From: Humulus lupulus
Taxonomy: Eukaryota; Streptophyta; Magnoliopsida; Rosales; Cannabaceae
Reading direction: 5' to 3'
Length of the DNA stretch: 64,000 bases
Assembly (NCBI RefSeq): GCF_963169125.1
Contig: NC_084793.1
Span: 42,279,578 to 42,343,577, forward strand
Shown: positions 37,001 through 47,989 of the stretch, piece by piece
Position numbering within the stretch: position 1 is the first letter of the stretch
Layout: the number at the start of each line of letters is the position of its first letter
Made by a program: the position numbers and the translations under genes
The notes under the pieces: model-generated
What the model saw: the letters and a program-made list of their open reading frames with translations, nothing else
Told to the model about the DNA's origin: nothing
Databases searched by the model: none

Positions 37001-37862
37001 GTCAACAATCTGAAACGCACAAAGACATATCCAAGTGTATCAAAAATTTCATACCACCCAAGCAAGCAAACCGATAACAATCTCTATATGGCACCCCTGT
37101 CAAAACCGAACAACAATCTCAATATATGGTGCCCCTGTCAAAACCGAATAACAATCACAACAAGGATAAAACAAAACAAAGGATAACAACCATTACATTA
37201 AACACAATTTAAACAAAACCATACCCATAGAAAAAAATGAAACCAGGAAGTCGTTTCAGGGGCTGAGATGGAGATTCGAAAATTCAGAGAAGGGAGTCAG
37301 CGATTCAAAGATGGAGGTGTCAATAGGGGCTAAGAAAACTTGACAATGGAGGCAAATATTCAGATTTGGAGGCGGTGGCAGTAGCTAAGAGTACTCATCG
37401 GAGGGAGGCGGCAACCACTTTTTCTGGGTTTCACATAATGAAGACTGAAGAAACACAAATAGAGAAAGCACCAACCCGATTCCACAGAGAGATGATCCAG
37501 AGATATTGTAGTAGAGGATGAAGGGATGAAGGGATGGAAGATCGACCATCTCGTATGGAATAAAGAAGAGATGAGAGTACTGCTGAAGAGAAAAGACAAG
37601 AGGGTTAGGGCTAAAGAATGAAGAGATGTGTGGCGTGAGGATAGGGTTAGAAAGATAGATGTATTAGGTTTATAAATTATAAACCTTAAATATTTAATTT
37701 TTTAAAATAAATAAATAATATTATTAGTGCCACATGTACATCCAAATGTATCTCTAATTTGACATGTCAGTTTATTTAATACACCGTAGCAAACACATCA
37801 CCACTTAAAAAATTTATATGTAAAATTTATGTTAAAACTGGAGGGAAAAATAAACGGTAGTG
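34092..37862. mobile_element. Non-autonomous CACTA (En/Spm) element
   Basis: Begins CACTACAAGAAAA and ends with GTAGTG, the complement of CACTAC. The first 170 bp carry repeated TTTACCTACC / GGTAGGTAAA motifs in both orientations, typical subterminal repeats of CACTA elements. No transposase ORF. The 3-bp flanks are TAT and ATA, which do not match, so the right end is less certain than the left. Internally, a roughly 110-bp block is duplicated (35050-35150 and 35790-35890), another at 35350 and 36870, and a 50-bp tandem at 37087-37155. Confidence 0.7.
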
Positions 37863-37871
37863 ATAAAAAAA

Positions 37872-39732
37872 TGTAACGACCCAAATTTGCTAATAAGGCT
37901 TAAGGGCCTTGATTAGCGTGCTTGGAGGGCATAATGGGAAGTATGTGTGAATTTAATGATTAAGACGCATGATTATGATTTTAAGCATGTTATATGACTA
38001 TTTGAGTATTCGAGATGCATGACTATGTGTATTATGATATGTGATAATTTTAGCCCGTTGAGGGCATAAGTGTGATAATTATGTGATGTGATTTGTACCA
38101 CGTGGGTGTGGTGATATCAATGCGATGCACGTGCCGAGACGGTCCTAGAGAGCTAGATAACCCAAAAGTCACAATGGGATTTTATACCCGGCTCGGGAGG
38201 AGCCTAGGGGTATTTCGGGGATTTTGTAATTTAGTTATTGCGAGATATTGGAAACTGGTGGTTTGGTAACTTGTGTAACTGTTAGTAACCATAGAGAGTA
38301 ACAAGTTTGGTTAAAAGAAGTGGTAGAATTGTAAGGAAGTAGGAATGACAAAAAGGGCCTTGAGGTTTAGTTGAAATGGGAAATAGATGGAAGGGTAAAG
38401 TGGTCATTAGGCAAGGATTTGGATTACTTCAGCTGAAGGAAAGGGGGGTCACGTATAACACTTGGTTGGGAATTGATTTATGCTGAAATGTGAGGAAAAG
38501 ATAGAAGAAGAGGAAAGTTGAAGTTGGGAGACCTAGGAGGGGAGCTTTGATGGTTCTAGGCAACTAAATTGAGCATAAATCAAGATTACTCAGAGGTAAG
38601 GGTTTGTCTATAATTTGTGTAAGTTTCAAGTCTAGATTTTGGAGAATAAGCATGAATTGAAAGAAGATAGTGGCTGGTTTTGGCATGAATTCAGAATTGG
38701 GATAATCAAGAGGAAGGTGACTTGAAGCTAGAGTTGAGGAGAATTCAAGCTGGGTTCTTGACTGAGGTAAGAGTTTATTATGTTTAATTTTCGTAATTGG
38801 TGTGGTTTAAGGTTCTAGAGGCTTGATTTATAGTTTTGGAATCCATGGTTTGAGTTTTAGGAATTTGAAACTCAAGATAGGATCTTGGGTGTGTTTGTGT
38901 GATTGGGGTTGTTTGTGATGTTTATAGGTTGTTAAAGGGTTCATTTGGGGTTTTGAATTGATTTCTGGGGCTTAGGTACTTGTTTGGGATGATTTGGAAT
39001 GGTTTAGGTTCGAGAAAAATGCAAGGAAAAGCCCAGATTTCTGGGTTCGCGAAGGCGCGCCGCGGCGCAAGGCTGTTTCAGGGCAGGGGTGAGCTCTCTG
39101 ACTTGCTGGGCGCCGCGGACCTATAGGGCAGCGCCGCGGCGCTAGGCCATTTTCAGAATGTGATATTTTGCAATTTTGAGCCTTTGCTCCGGGGATTCGG
39201 GGGATGTCTTTGGTGCATTGTTTTAGGGATTTGGGGCATTCCGAGAGTGTGGGATTGGTTCCGAGAAGTAGATTTGGATTGGTTAGTGATAAAGGATGTT
39301 TCGTTTGTGTTGTGACTAGGTCTTTGGTGAGGCTCGGGATAAGGACCGTGCTCGCGGCTTTGGGGCATCGGAAGCTCGGGATACAGGTAAGAAAGCTGCA
39401 CCTGAGTATGTGGTTAGGTTGGGACTAAGTGTTCCCTATGTTTGTATGCATTGTTATGTGAATGTGATTAACCATGTGGACACGATGGGACTAAGAGCTC
39501 CCTACATTTGTATATCATGTCGTGAGATGGTGTTATTATGCCATGGGACATGCGATTACCGGCCTAAGGGTGTCGGAACAATATTTGCGCACTGGGGCGC
39601 GGCTCGACCACTGGTAGCTGAGGCAGCTTATTTATCACTGGGCTCGGTTAAGCTGGACGGAGTCAGTGAGTATTACACTGGGGGCGGCCCTAATGAGCCG
39701 AAGACAGTGTGTTAAATAGAGGGTGCGACTAA
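37872..39732 (+). repeat. Gypsy LTR, 5' part only
   Basis: Starts TGTAACGACCC and is colinear with the solo LTR at 23418-25901, including the ATTTGCGCAC..GCGGCTC segment, up to 39732. The last 570 bp are missing; gag sequence follows after a hairpin junction. It contains GCGCCGCGGCGC-type words at 39052-39145. Confidence 0.8.
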
Positions 39733-39770
39733 GGGCCGCCCCCAGTGTAAATGTTATGATAACATGAGAT

Positions 39771-40442
39771 GTGAGGATTACAACAGTTCCTGGGGGGACA
39801 ACTTATGCCCAGGCTGTAGAGAAGGCTCTTACCGCTGAGGAAGTGGAGAATAAGAAATGGAGGGAAAGTGCAGCAAGGCGGGAGGGCCATAGGGCGATGC
39901 CTCCATATTTTGGGTCTGGTAGGGGCGGAGGCCCCAGTGACCTGAAGAGAAAGACCCCTGATGCTTCGACCGCTCCTGGTTCTGATAGGAGAGGGTGGGG
40001 TACTCAGGGTGGCCGTCAGGGAAGCGGTGATAGATGGAGAACCTATCCTGAATGCACGAGGTGTAGAAGACGCCATCTGGGCAAGTGTCAGGCTAAGGCC
40101 TGTTATCTGTGTGGGGCGGTGGGACACCTCAAGAAAGACTGCCCGACAGTGAAGAAAGGAGATGCAAGGAAGGTGGACAGCTTGACTCCAGCTCGAGTGT
40201 TCACCCTGACGCAGGCGGAGGCCGAGGCTAGTCCCTCGGTAGTGACAGGAGCTACACATTCGTTTGCTTCTAGTAAGGTAATTGATAGACTGTGTAGACC
40301 TAGTGAGTATTATACTTCAAGGTTTGGGACTATTTTGCCTACAGGAGAATTTGTAGTTTCTAGGAGGTGGATTAGAGCACTGCCAGTGATGGTTGATGGT
40401 AAGGAATTGTCAGTAGACTTGATTGATGGAGGACTTTTGTAA
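39771..40442 (+). pseudogene. Gypsy gag-protease fragment, active site deleted in frame
   Basis: An uninterrupted 223-codon frame opening at a GTG, with no proper start. It matches the gag C-terminus and protease of the element at 60349-62352. It has an intact C-x2-C-x4-H-x4-C knuckle (CYLCGAVGHLKKDC, about 40100-40140). Compared with that element, about 16 residues are missing just before GATHSF, including the catalytic D-S-G aspartate, yet the frame is kept. The frame ends at the next LTR fragment (40438). It encodes only a gag fragment and cannot act as a protease. Confidence 0.8.
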
Positions 40443-40670
40443 TGACCCAAATTTACTAACAAGGCTTAAGGGCCTTGATTAGTGTGCCGGGAGGGCATAA
40501 TTGGATTATATGTGATTTAATGATTTAAAAGCATGTTATATGACTATTTGAATATTTGTGATGCATGACTATGTGTATTAGTACACATGTAGGCCCTGAT
40601 TAGGTTAGAAGGGCATAATTGTAAATTTTGGCCCGTTGAGGGCATAACTTTATATATTTGTGATAATAAA
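40438..40670 (+). repeat. Gypsy LTR fragment (first 230 bp)
   Basis: TGTAATGACCC start, same family as 37872 and 23418, cut at about 40670 where MITE copy B resumes. It directly abuts the protease fragment, so the internal part between the two LTRs was deleted. Confidence 0.75.
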
Positions 40671-40803
40671 CGTAAGAGAGAAAGCTTATAAAGAAAAATA
40701 ATAATATTAAAATATTCTATAAAGGATATGTAAATGTAGATATGGATTAATTGGAGTTTGTGCATAGATATTATAAAAGGAATTTACTCATTTGGTACCC
40801 TAT

Positions 40804-41578
40804 TGTTGACGCGGTTCTTCGCCAACAGGTAATTATACGAATAAACGGGATGGATTAGTGCTAAATAGTGAACCGTAATGTGTAAATAATTATATTCTAA
40901 ACTGGAAAAATTAGTATGGTGGGAAGGTTATCACTCCTTTTTTAGGTGCTTCGAAGGTTAAAATCTCTCTACTCCACCAGTCAATATTATTGATATCTCT
41001 TGAGTATTCCTTACAGGGTGTTTCTTTACTATCAAAACGCCAACCCCATACAACGCCCAGGGTCTCCATATTTATAGGGAGAGGATATCTGGGTGTTGGT
41101 AAAGGGGGTCATCCCGTGACCTTCTTACCCATCATGTCACCTCTGTGACACTTATGATTAATTCCTAAAACCTGACAATGAAGTGTTGTCTAATCGATAG
41201 GTAAGGGGGATAATGGGCCGCATGGCCCAAACCAGTCGTGGGGTTCCTGAACACACACATTTATACTGCGTGTCCGAGAATTCAGGAATGGAGCAGACAC
41301 GTGATGTCTGATATGCGCACGTTTACATTGCGTGGTTGACTTCAAAAATGTTCGGGGGTGCCAGATCTATGCCGTACCTCGAGCTTGATGTAGCGCCAGC
41401 TTGCAATATCTATACTACTGACCCGATGCCTTCAAGCATACTTGCTAGCCCTTTGATTAGCTCAGGCTAAAGAGGTGAAGACTTGTAACAGCAGCTCCGG
41501 GTAGACGGTTTCCACGTGGCAGATTGAATTATGCCATTTTCCAGCTCGCTAATAACTCGTGGATATTTAGGGTGTACA
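40804..41578 (-). repeat. Tat-like element 3' LTR (775 bp)
   Basis: TGTTGACGCGGTTC to GGGTGTACA, nearly identical to 50770-51543 along its whole length. Confidence 0.93.
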
Positions 41579-41594
41579 TTTGCCCCCCAAGCCC
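41579..41594 (-). promoter_or_regulatory. Polypurine tract of the Tat-like element
   Basis: Minus-strand GGCTTGGGGGGCAAA immediately before the 3' LTR. Confidence 0.8.
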
Positions 41595-42467
41595 CTGCTC
41601 GTGACACGTGACGTCACCTGTGGCCACAACGGGGGCTTTTAGGCTTCTTTTTCGACTCTTTATGTCCCGCCTATTGTGCTGGTATCAGATATGTGGAGCA
41701 TCGTGGTTGGTGACGATCCGTCTTCTGAGAATCGCATTAAATGGCCTAGCCTATCTTCGGCCGTCATTTCATCTTTCGAGTTGTGACCCTCGTATCTCGC
41801 ATTAAGACAATCGAACGGTCCTCGCTCATTTTCCTTTTACGTATATATAAGGTTGGCCACCTTTCGCATGAGCCACCCTTTATTTGAAAAATTTTCCTCG
41901 TCTTCTCTCTTCTTAGCCTCAGAAGCCTTTTTTCCTTCCGGTTATCATTCCAGAAGTCTCTGGGTTCCAGACACAAGGGTTTCTCCGTGACTCCAGTTCT
42001 AAAGGCTCCACTAGGATTCCGACTCCTACGCCTTTTTCGATTTCCACACAGCAAAAAACTCTGTAAGTCCTCTGCCTGTTGTACGTTTAGATGTTTCTGT
42101 TTCTCTTGTTTAGGTAAACTTCTTTCTTAGTCGCACATTGTAGGTTGTTTTTTCTTTTTGGCTGGTGTTTTGTGCATAGGATTTTATCCTAGGGGTATCG
42201 ACCATATAAGAATATGTTTAGGAATGTGACGCATAGGACAAGATAATTCTAGGGTGACTTTTCTGGGTAATCTTTTGAAATGCCTATTTGGAGAGGGGAA
42301 GGCGATAAATTTCTGGGGTGCAAAACCGGGTAGCTTAGGGGTCACGCTTCCCAGGCGGTTTTGCTTTTTGAAACTTTCCCTCCAAGGCAAGCATTATCCT
42401 GACCCTCCTAACACACGGATCCCGAGCAATCAGGGACCCGTTAGGAATGCAAGCGCGTGTTCATATA
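41595..42467 (+). other. Antisense promoter-like cassette before the 3' LTR
   Basis: On the strand opposite to gag: CACGTGACGTCAC-type ACGT elements (41607-41620), a TATA box at 41841-41850, a CT-rich leader, and a splice-donor-like CT/GTAAGT at 42063. The first ATG (41869) opens only about 38 codons. The opposite-strand ORF at 41764-42054 has no domain. Sequence to 42467 is the left flank of the nested gypsy element. Confidence 0.55.
41841..41850 (+). promoter_or_regulatory. Antisense TATA box
   Basis: GTATATATAA followed by a CT-rich leader. Comparable to 7653-7662 in the other element. Confidence 0.45.
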
Positions 42468-44460
42468 TGTAGAGTCCAAGAACTTTACTTAGCTAGTTAG
42501 ATAGTAGTACTAATAGTAATAGCTAGTAGTAGTTGTAGTATGTTTATGACTGTGGATTTTGGTTCAAGCCGGGACTTAGTTGGAAACTCCTAGCAATAGT
42601 TATGGATTTTATAGGTTTATCCTATAGTTTAAGAATATTAATTATAACATAAGGTTTGATTAATATTGCTGGTTATTAATATGATAATTATTATAACCTA
42701 AGGTTTAGATAGAGTCAATAAGAATATGACACTTGTCATGAGCATGAGCATAGTTATTCCTAAGGTTTAGATAGAGCCAATAGGATTATGACACTTGTCA
42801 TATGCATGGTTATTAAAGAATTATTATTTCAATGATAAAATAAGGAAAATATAAGACTTAGTCTTCACCAGAATATGTTAGGAGTATGACATTTGTCATA
42901 GTTTTATTTATTTGTGGATTAGGTTAGATAATTAAATAGATTTTTCGTAACTTTAGGGTACTGTAACGTCCGACCTATTTTTGACCTAGTTATGTTATGA
43001 ATTTTGAAAAATAGTATTTCTAAAAAGTTGTAGATAATTTAATTATCATACTAACGGTATAAAGAGAGTCTAAATCGGAGTCCTGCAGATCCAGATATGT
43101 TGATTTTACTGCAGGTAAGTTTAGAGTTACGAGATTTAGGGAGTTAGAAGTTAGGATTCTATTTGTTTTTATTATTTTTGTTTTAATAATCAAGATTTGA
43201 ATCCTTAAATCTCTCTAAAAAATTTGACCAATTCCTAAGCCTTTGGCTGAAGGATATTCAAATATTTTCAATTAAATTTATTATTTTTATTCAAAGCCAA
43301 AAAGAAGATTTTTATTCCTATAACTCTATAAATAGGACCTAGCACCAAGCTTTTTCATTCATTCTTCAAGCATTGATCAGAGCCTTCCAAGTGCTAGTGA
43401 GATTATAGAGTGATAAACACTTGGGTTGGGGTTATAAGCTTAATAAATACTTGGGAAGTAAGGTTCATAGTGTGTATTTTGGTTTCGAGGTGTAGTTCGA
43501 TCATAGCAATTTCAAAGGTATTCCTATTCTTAGTTCTTTTCAGTATTGTTTCATTAGTTTTATAGTCCTAACTCAGTCTTCTCTATTCTTGGTTAGGCAT
43601 CTAAGTTCTTCGAACTTGAGGTTTCTTGTCGGTAAGAATATTCTCGGTGGTTTTTAGTTCATTCATCGATTTCTTTTAGAATACTCACCTCTATATTATG
43701 GTTTTTAGGAGTGTTCCAAAATCCTGACTTTGTTCTCATCATCCCAGTATATTGGTAAGGAAAATAGGATAGGATATTATGTGTTATGCCATATGTTATC
43801 TTATGATTTATGTGTTATGTTAACTTATGATTTGTGTGTTATGTATGTTTGTAGACTTGGACATATGACCTGTACACTAACAAGCCCCAATAAATTTATG
43901 GGCATATGACTTGCTTAGCTAGCAAGCCCCACAAATCTAATGGGCATATGACTTGTTTAATTATGGGACCCCAAGTAATAATGGCCATTATAGTATGTGT
44001 GACATATGTTTATGATATGTTTTATTATATGCTACGTTATGAATTTTATGTATATGAGTTATGTGTCAGATTTTCCTTGCTGGGCATTAGGCTCACTCCT
44101 TTATGTTTATATGTGTAGGAAAATAGCGTTGGTGACGGGAAAGGTTCTTGGTAGCTTGGGGATGTGTATTGAGGCGGGATGGAATCGATGGACCAAGCGT
44201 TCGATTCAAGGATGAAGTCTCTTTAATTATGGTTTTATATGTATTTTCCGCACTTTATTATGTAATCCATTTTATTTACAATTATGTTATGTTTTTCTTT
44301 TAAAAACAATGGGATCCCATATCCTATTTTATATTTTATGTAGTTTAACATTTGTTTTACCGTTTTTTAATAAAGTTATGGTTATTTCATATGTACGTTT
44401 TTTTAAGATTAGTATAGTAGTTATTAATGGTCCTAGGTCTAGAATAGTTGGGTCATTACA
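42468..44460 (+). repeat. 5' LTR (1993 bp) of the Tekay-like element
   Basis: TGTAGAGTCC to GGGTCATTACA, with primer site following at once. The solo LTR 28768-30689 has the same ends in reverse. TATA (CTATAAATA) at 43326-43334. CTGCAG occurs at 43083 and 43109, and CATATGRC-type tandem units at 43855-43975. Confidence 0.92.
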
Positions 44461-44479
44461 GTTGGTATCAGAGCAACGG
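44461..44479 (+). promoter_or_regulatory. Primer-binding site (initiator Met tRNA type)
   Basis: GTTGGTATCAGAGCAACGG directly after the LTR, containing the TGGTATCAGAGC shared by most plant LTR elements. Confidence 0.9.
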
Positions 44480-45148
44480 TCCATTCGCATGAAGTTCTCC
44501 TCGATACACACACTCAAAGCTCCGAATCTAACCGCCAATGTAAGTGTTTATATTTTAGTGGTTTTGATTATGTGTTTAGTTAACGTTTTAGCCCTTATGT
44601 TTTCAGTTAAGAATATTTGTAAATTAGTTTATTTTTCGTTATTTATTTTATTCATTATCTTTGAATTTATGGTTGTACATAGTGAATTTTTTTTTCCAAA
44701 TGAATATCATTGTTATTTTTGAATGACATGTATGAGTTTGATTTTTTTACAATCATGATGAATAATAAATAAAATAAATAATGACTAAGTTCGGTGAGGG
44801 TGGATACAAATCAATGAACCAAGTTTCTATATTGAGAGTTAGGGGGCCATAGTAGTGGGAACGATTTTACTTATCCCAGCCCTCCCTCAATATGGTTAAC
44901 TTTGGAACAAAGATGAGTTTCGAGCCTGAGAATTAAGTCATATAGGATGATTAGAAACAGACTTAGTAAATTATAAAGATGGCTTATTTTTTTAAGTTTA
45001 GAAACACACCCTAATTATAAAGAAGGCTCACATATTTTTTTTTCATAAGAAGTCATAATTAATAGGTTCGAGTTATGTTTGCTTAGATTAAGTTTTTCCT
45101 TAGAGCCTATTAGGGTAAGTTCTAACATGTTCTCAACTGTTAGAACTT

Positions 45149-46350
45149 TTGGTAAAGATGTCACTCAGAAGATCTGCTCGCAACAACGCCAATGCCTTAA
45201 GTGTCGCTCCTGAAACTTATGAAGCCCCTCCAGTTCGAAGAAGGGGAAAGCGTGCAACCAATGCTGCTACTAAAGAAAGAGCGCCGCCGCCGCCGGTTGA
45301 CAAGAATGCAGAAATTGCAAGACTACGACAGCAAGTGGATGAATTACTACAACAACAGCAACAACAAACTCAGCCTCCACCTCAGCCGCAACCACATCCT
45401 CATCAGATGGCTCAAGTACCCCATCAAGTAGGTCCTTATGGGGCATGGCCAATGGCGAACTATGCGCCATACCCAACTCAGCACATGGAGCCAATCTACG
45501 AGCGGTTTTGTAAGTAACACGCTCCAAAATTTGAAGGGACAACAGACCCCTTTGAAGCAGAAGAATGGCTCAGAAATGTAGAGCTGATCCTAGCGCATAT
45601 GAATCTCGGCAACGCGGACCGCATATCCTACGTTTCGTCTATGCTTAAGAAGGATGCTAGAATATGGTGGGACTTAGTTCAGCAGACTAACGATGTCGCC
45701 ACCATGATATGGACAAGATTTGTGGAGCTGTTCCACAAGAAGTATTACAACTCGGCAGTCATCGCTACAAGGGTCGAGAAGTTCGCTAGTTTGAAGCAGG
45801 GCAACTTAACGGTAGTAGAATATGCTCGACAGTTCAACAGATTAGCCAAGTTTGCACCAGAGTTGGTTCCAACTGACTTTATGAGGGTGACCAAGTTTGT
45901 TAGAGGACTTAAACCAAAGATTGAATTAGGGGTTAAGCTAGCAAACCCAGGAAATACTACCTATGCCAATGTTCTAGAAACGACAATTGAAGTAGAAAGG
46001 CTTCAGGCGAATGTTAGTAAGGAGAAGGCTAGTAGGCCTGAGCCTAAACAGCAGGGTTAACCTCAAAATGGTCGGAACAACCACAACAACAGCAGTCAGC
46101 ATAGCAATAGTAATAGTAATGGGCAGAAGAGAAGGCATCTAGATGATAAGCAGCCCAATGGTGATAAAAGAGCACGGACAAACAATGGAGGCAATAATTC
46201 GGGTTATGTAGAATACCCGCAATGCTCTAAGGGCCAAAAGAAACATCTTGGGGAATGTCATGCAAACATCAAGGGATGCTTCAACTGTGGTTAGGAAAGT
46301 CATCGAAAGAAGGAATGTCCACAGCTCAAGCAGAAGGAGAAAAGGGATTA
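45149..46350 (+). pseudogene. Gypsy gag with in-frame stops
   Basis: ATG at 45149; an alternative ATG is at 45158. The N-terminus is basic, then Gln/Pro-rich (about residues 65-95). The retrotransposon gag core follows (KKDARIWWDLV, VVEYARQFNRLAKFAPELVP). Stops sit at 45515-45517 and 46058-46060, and in the zinc knuckle (CFNCG-stop-ESHRKKEC, 46292-46294) where a conserved residue codon became TAG. All pieces share one frame. Not functional. Confidence 0.9.
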
Positions 46351-46429
46351 AACGATGGTTCCAGACCAAAGTCTTTGCCTTGACCCAGGGAGGGGCCAAT
46401 GCTAGTAACAAGCAGTTACAGGTCAGATT

Positions 46430-47986
46430 CCTATCCTCGATAGTATATGTTCTAGTATTGTTTGATTCGGGAACAACATACTCGTATATCTCGTTAGGAA
46501 TGATAGAGATATTAGACAAACCTTGTAGAACTAGGTTTATGACATAGTTGCCATCGGGTGAAGTAGTCCTATCATCACGGATAGTATGAGGCGTACCGAT
46601 CAAAATTGAGGACGTAGAACTAGAAGGAGACCTGATAGAAATAGAGATCAAAGATTTTGACATGATATTAGGAATGGACTGGCTAGCAAGGCATGGCGTA
46701 ACCATCAATAGCAGACGTAAGCAAGTGATGTTCGAGACTCGTGACGGTCAGAAATGATGCTATATGGGAAAAGTTTTAGGAGTACATACGCCACTTTTTT
46801 TTTCATCTCTCAGAGCTCAGAGGATGATAAAAAAAGGATGTCACGCATTCTTAGCTAGTGTTACGCATGTGGTAAAGGGAACACCACTAAAGGTTGGAGA
46901 TGTACATATTGTAAGGGAATTTCCATAAGTATTTCCTGACAACTTGCCAGGATTGCCGCCGACGCGGGAAATTAACTTCACAATTGAATTAGTACCGGGC
47001 ACCGAGCCAACCTCCAAGGCACCATACCGAATGGCTCCTACCAAACTCAAGGAGTTAAATATGTAGTTAGAAGAACTCTTAGACTTGGGTTTCATTAGAC
47101 AGAGCCATTTGCTATGGGGAGCACCGATTCTATTTGTGAAGAAGAAGGACGGAAGTATGCATGTGTATAGATTATTGCGAGCTGAATCAGGTGACAATTC
47201 ACAATAAGTACCCGCTACCCTGACTTGACGACTTGTTTGATCAACTCCGAGGGGCAACCGTTTTTTCAAAGATTGATCTACGGACCGGGTATCATAACTC
47301 AAAGTATGGGAAGAGGATAATCCCAAGACAACTTTTAGAACTCGTTATGGACATTACGAGTTTCTAGTTATGTCTTTTGGTCTTACCAACGCTCCAACCG
47401 CGTTTATGGATTTAATGAATAGGGTCTATATGGATTATTTGAATAAATTCGTCTTAGTATTCATTGACGATATCTTGGTGTACTCAAAGGATAAAGCCGA
47501 GCATGAGAAACATTTAAGGTTGATCTTGCTGCAACTGAAGGAGCATCAACTTTACGCCAAGTTCAAGAAGTGCGAATTTTGGCTTTCACAAGTAGCATTT
47601 CTCAGCCACATAGTATCCAAGGACGGGATTGCTGTAGACCCATCTAAAGTAGAGGCCGTGAAGGATTGGCCAAGACCAAAGAACACATTCGAAGTAAGGA
47701 GCTTTCTGGGATTAGCAGATTATTATAGGAGGTTCGTAGAGGGTTTTTCTAAGACAGCCACTCCACTCACCAACCTGACCCGGAAACAGCAAAGATTCAA
47801 CTAGAATGATAGATGTGAAGAAAGCTTCCAATTACTTAAGGACAACCTGTGCTCAGCACCAGTACTCTGTGTATCGACACCCAACGATAAGTTCGTAGTC
47901 TACTACAATGCATCGAAGCAAGGGTTGGGTTGCGTGCTGATGTAGAATGACAAGGTGATAGCCTATGCCTCACGGTAGCTGAAGGA
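46430..47986 (+). pseudogene. Gypsy protease, RT and RNase H start, broken
   Basis: Protease site LFDSGTTYSYIS (about 46455) and FDMILGMDWL (46655-46685). RT start FVKKKDGS at about 47135, a frameshift or small deletion where CIDYRELN is expected, then an intact stretch 47370-47804 with [16 protein letters not shown] and FIDDILVYS (catalytic DD). RNase H follows as FVVYYNASKQGLGCVLM, with N replacing the first catalytic D, then YASR-stop-LKE. At least eight stops. Truncated at about 47987. Confidence 0.9.
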
Positions 47987-47989
47987 GTT

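Larger units (their letters stand above)
42468..47986 (+). mobile_element. Tekay-like Ty3/gypsy element, lacking its 3' end
   Basis: 5' LTR, primer site, gag, protease, RT and the start of RNase H, then an abrupt switch at about 47987 to minus-strand protease sequence of the Tat-like host element. Integrase and 3' LTR are missing. Flanks (ATATA on the left, GAGTA-like on the right) show no duplication, so a deletion followed or accompanied the insertion. RT resembles the Tekay/Del chromovirus lineage; no chromodomain can be checked. Confidence 0.88.

Noticed and set aside
37360..37599. 79-codon minus-strand ORF inside the CACTA element as transposase
   Set aside because: Too short, no DDE or TNP motifs; may be captured host sequence but nothing supports it.
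41764..42054. 96-codon minus-strand ORF in the Tat-like element
   Set aside because: Antisense to the CT-rich leader of the promoter-like cassette; Arg/Lys-rich without a domain.
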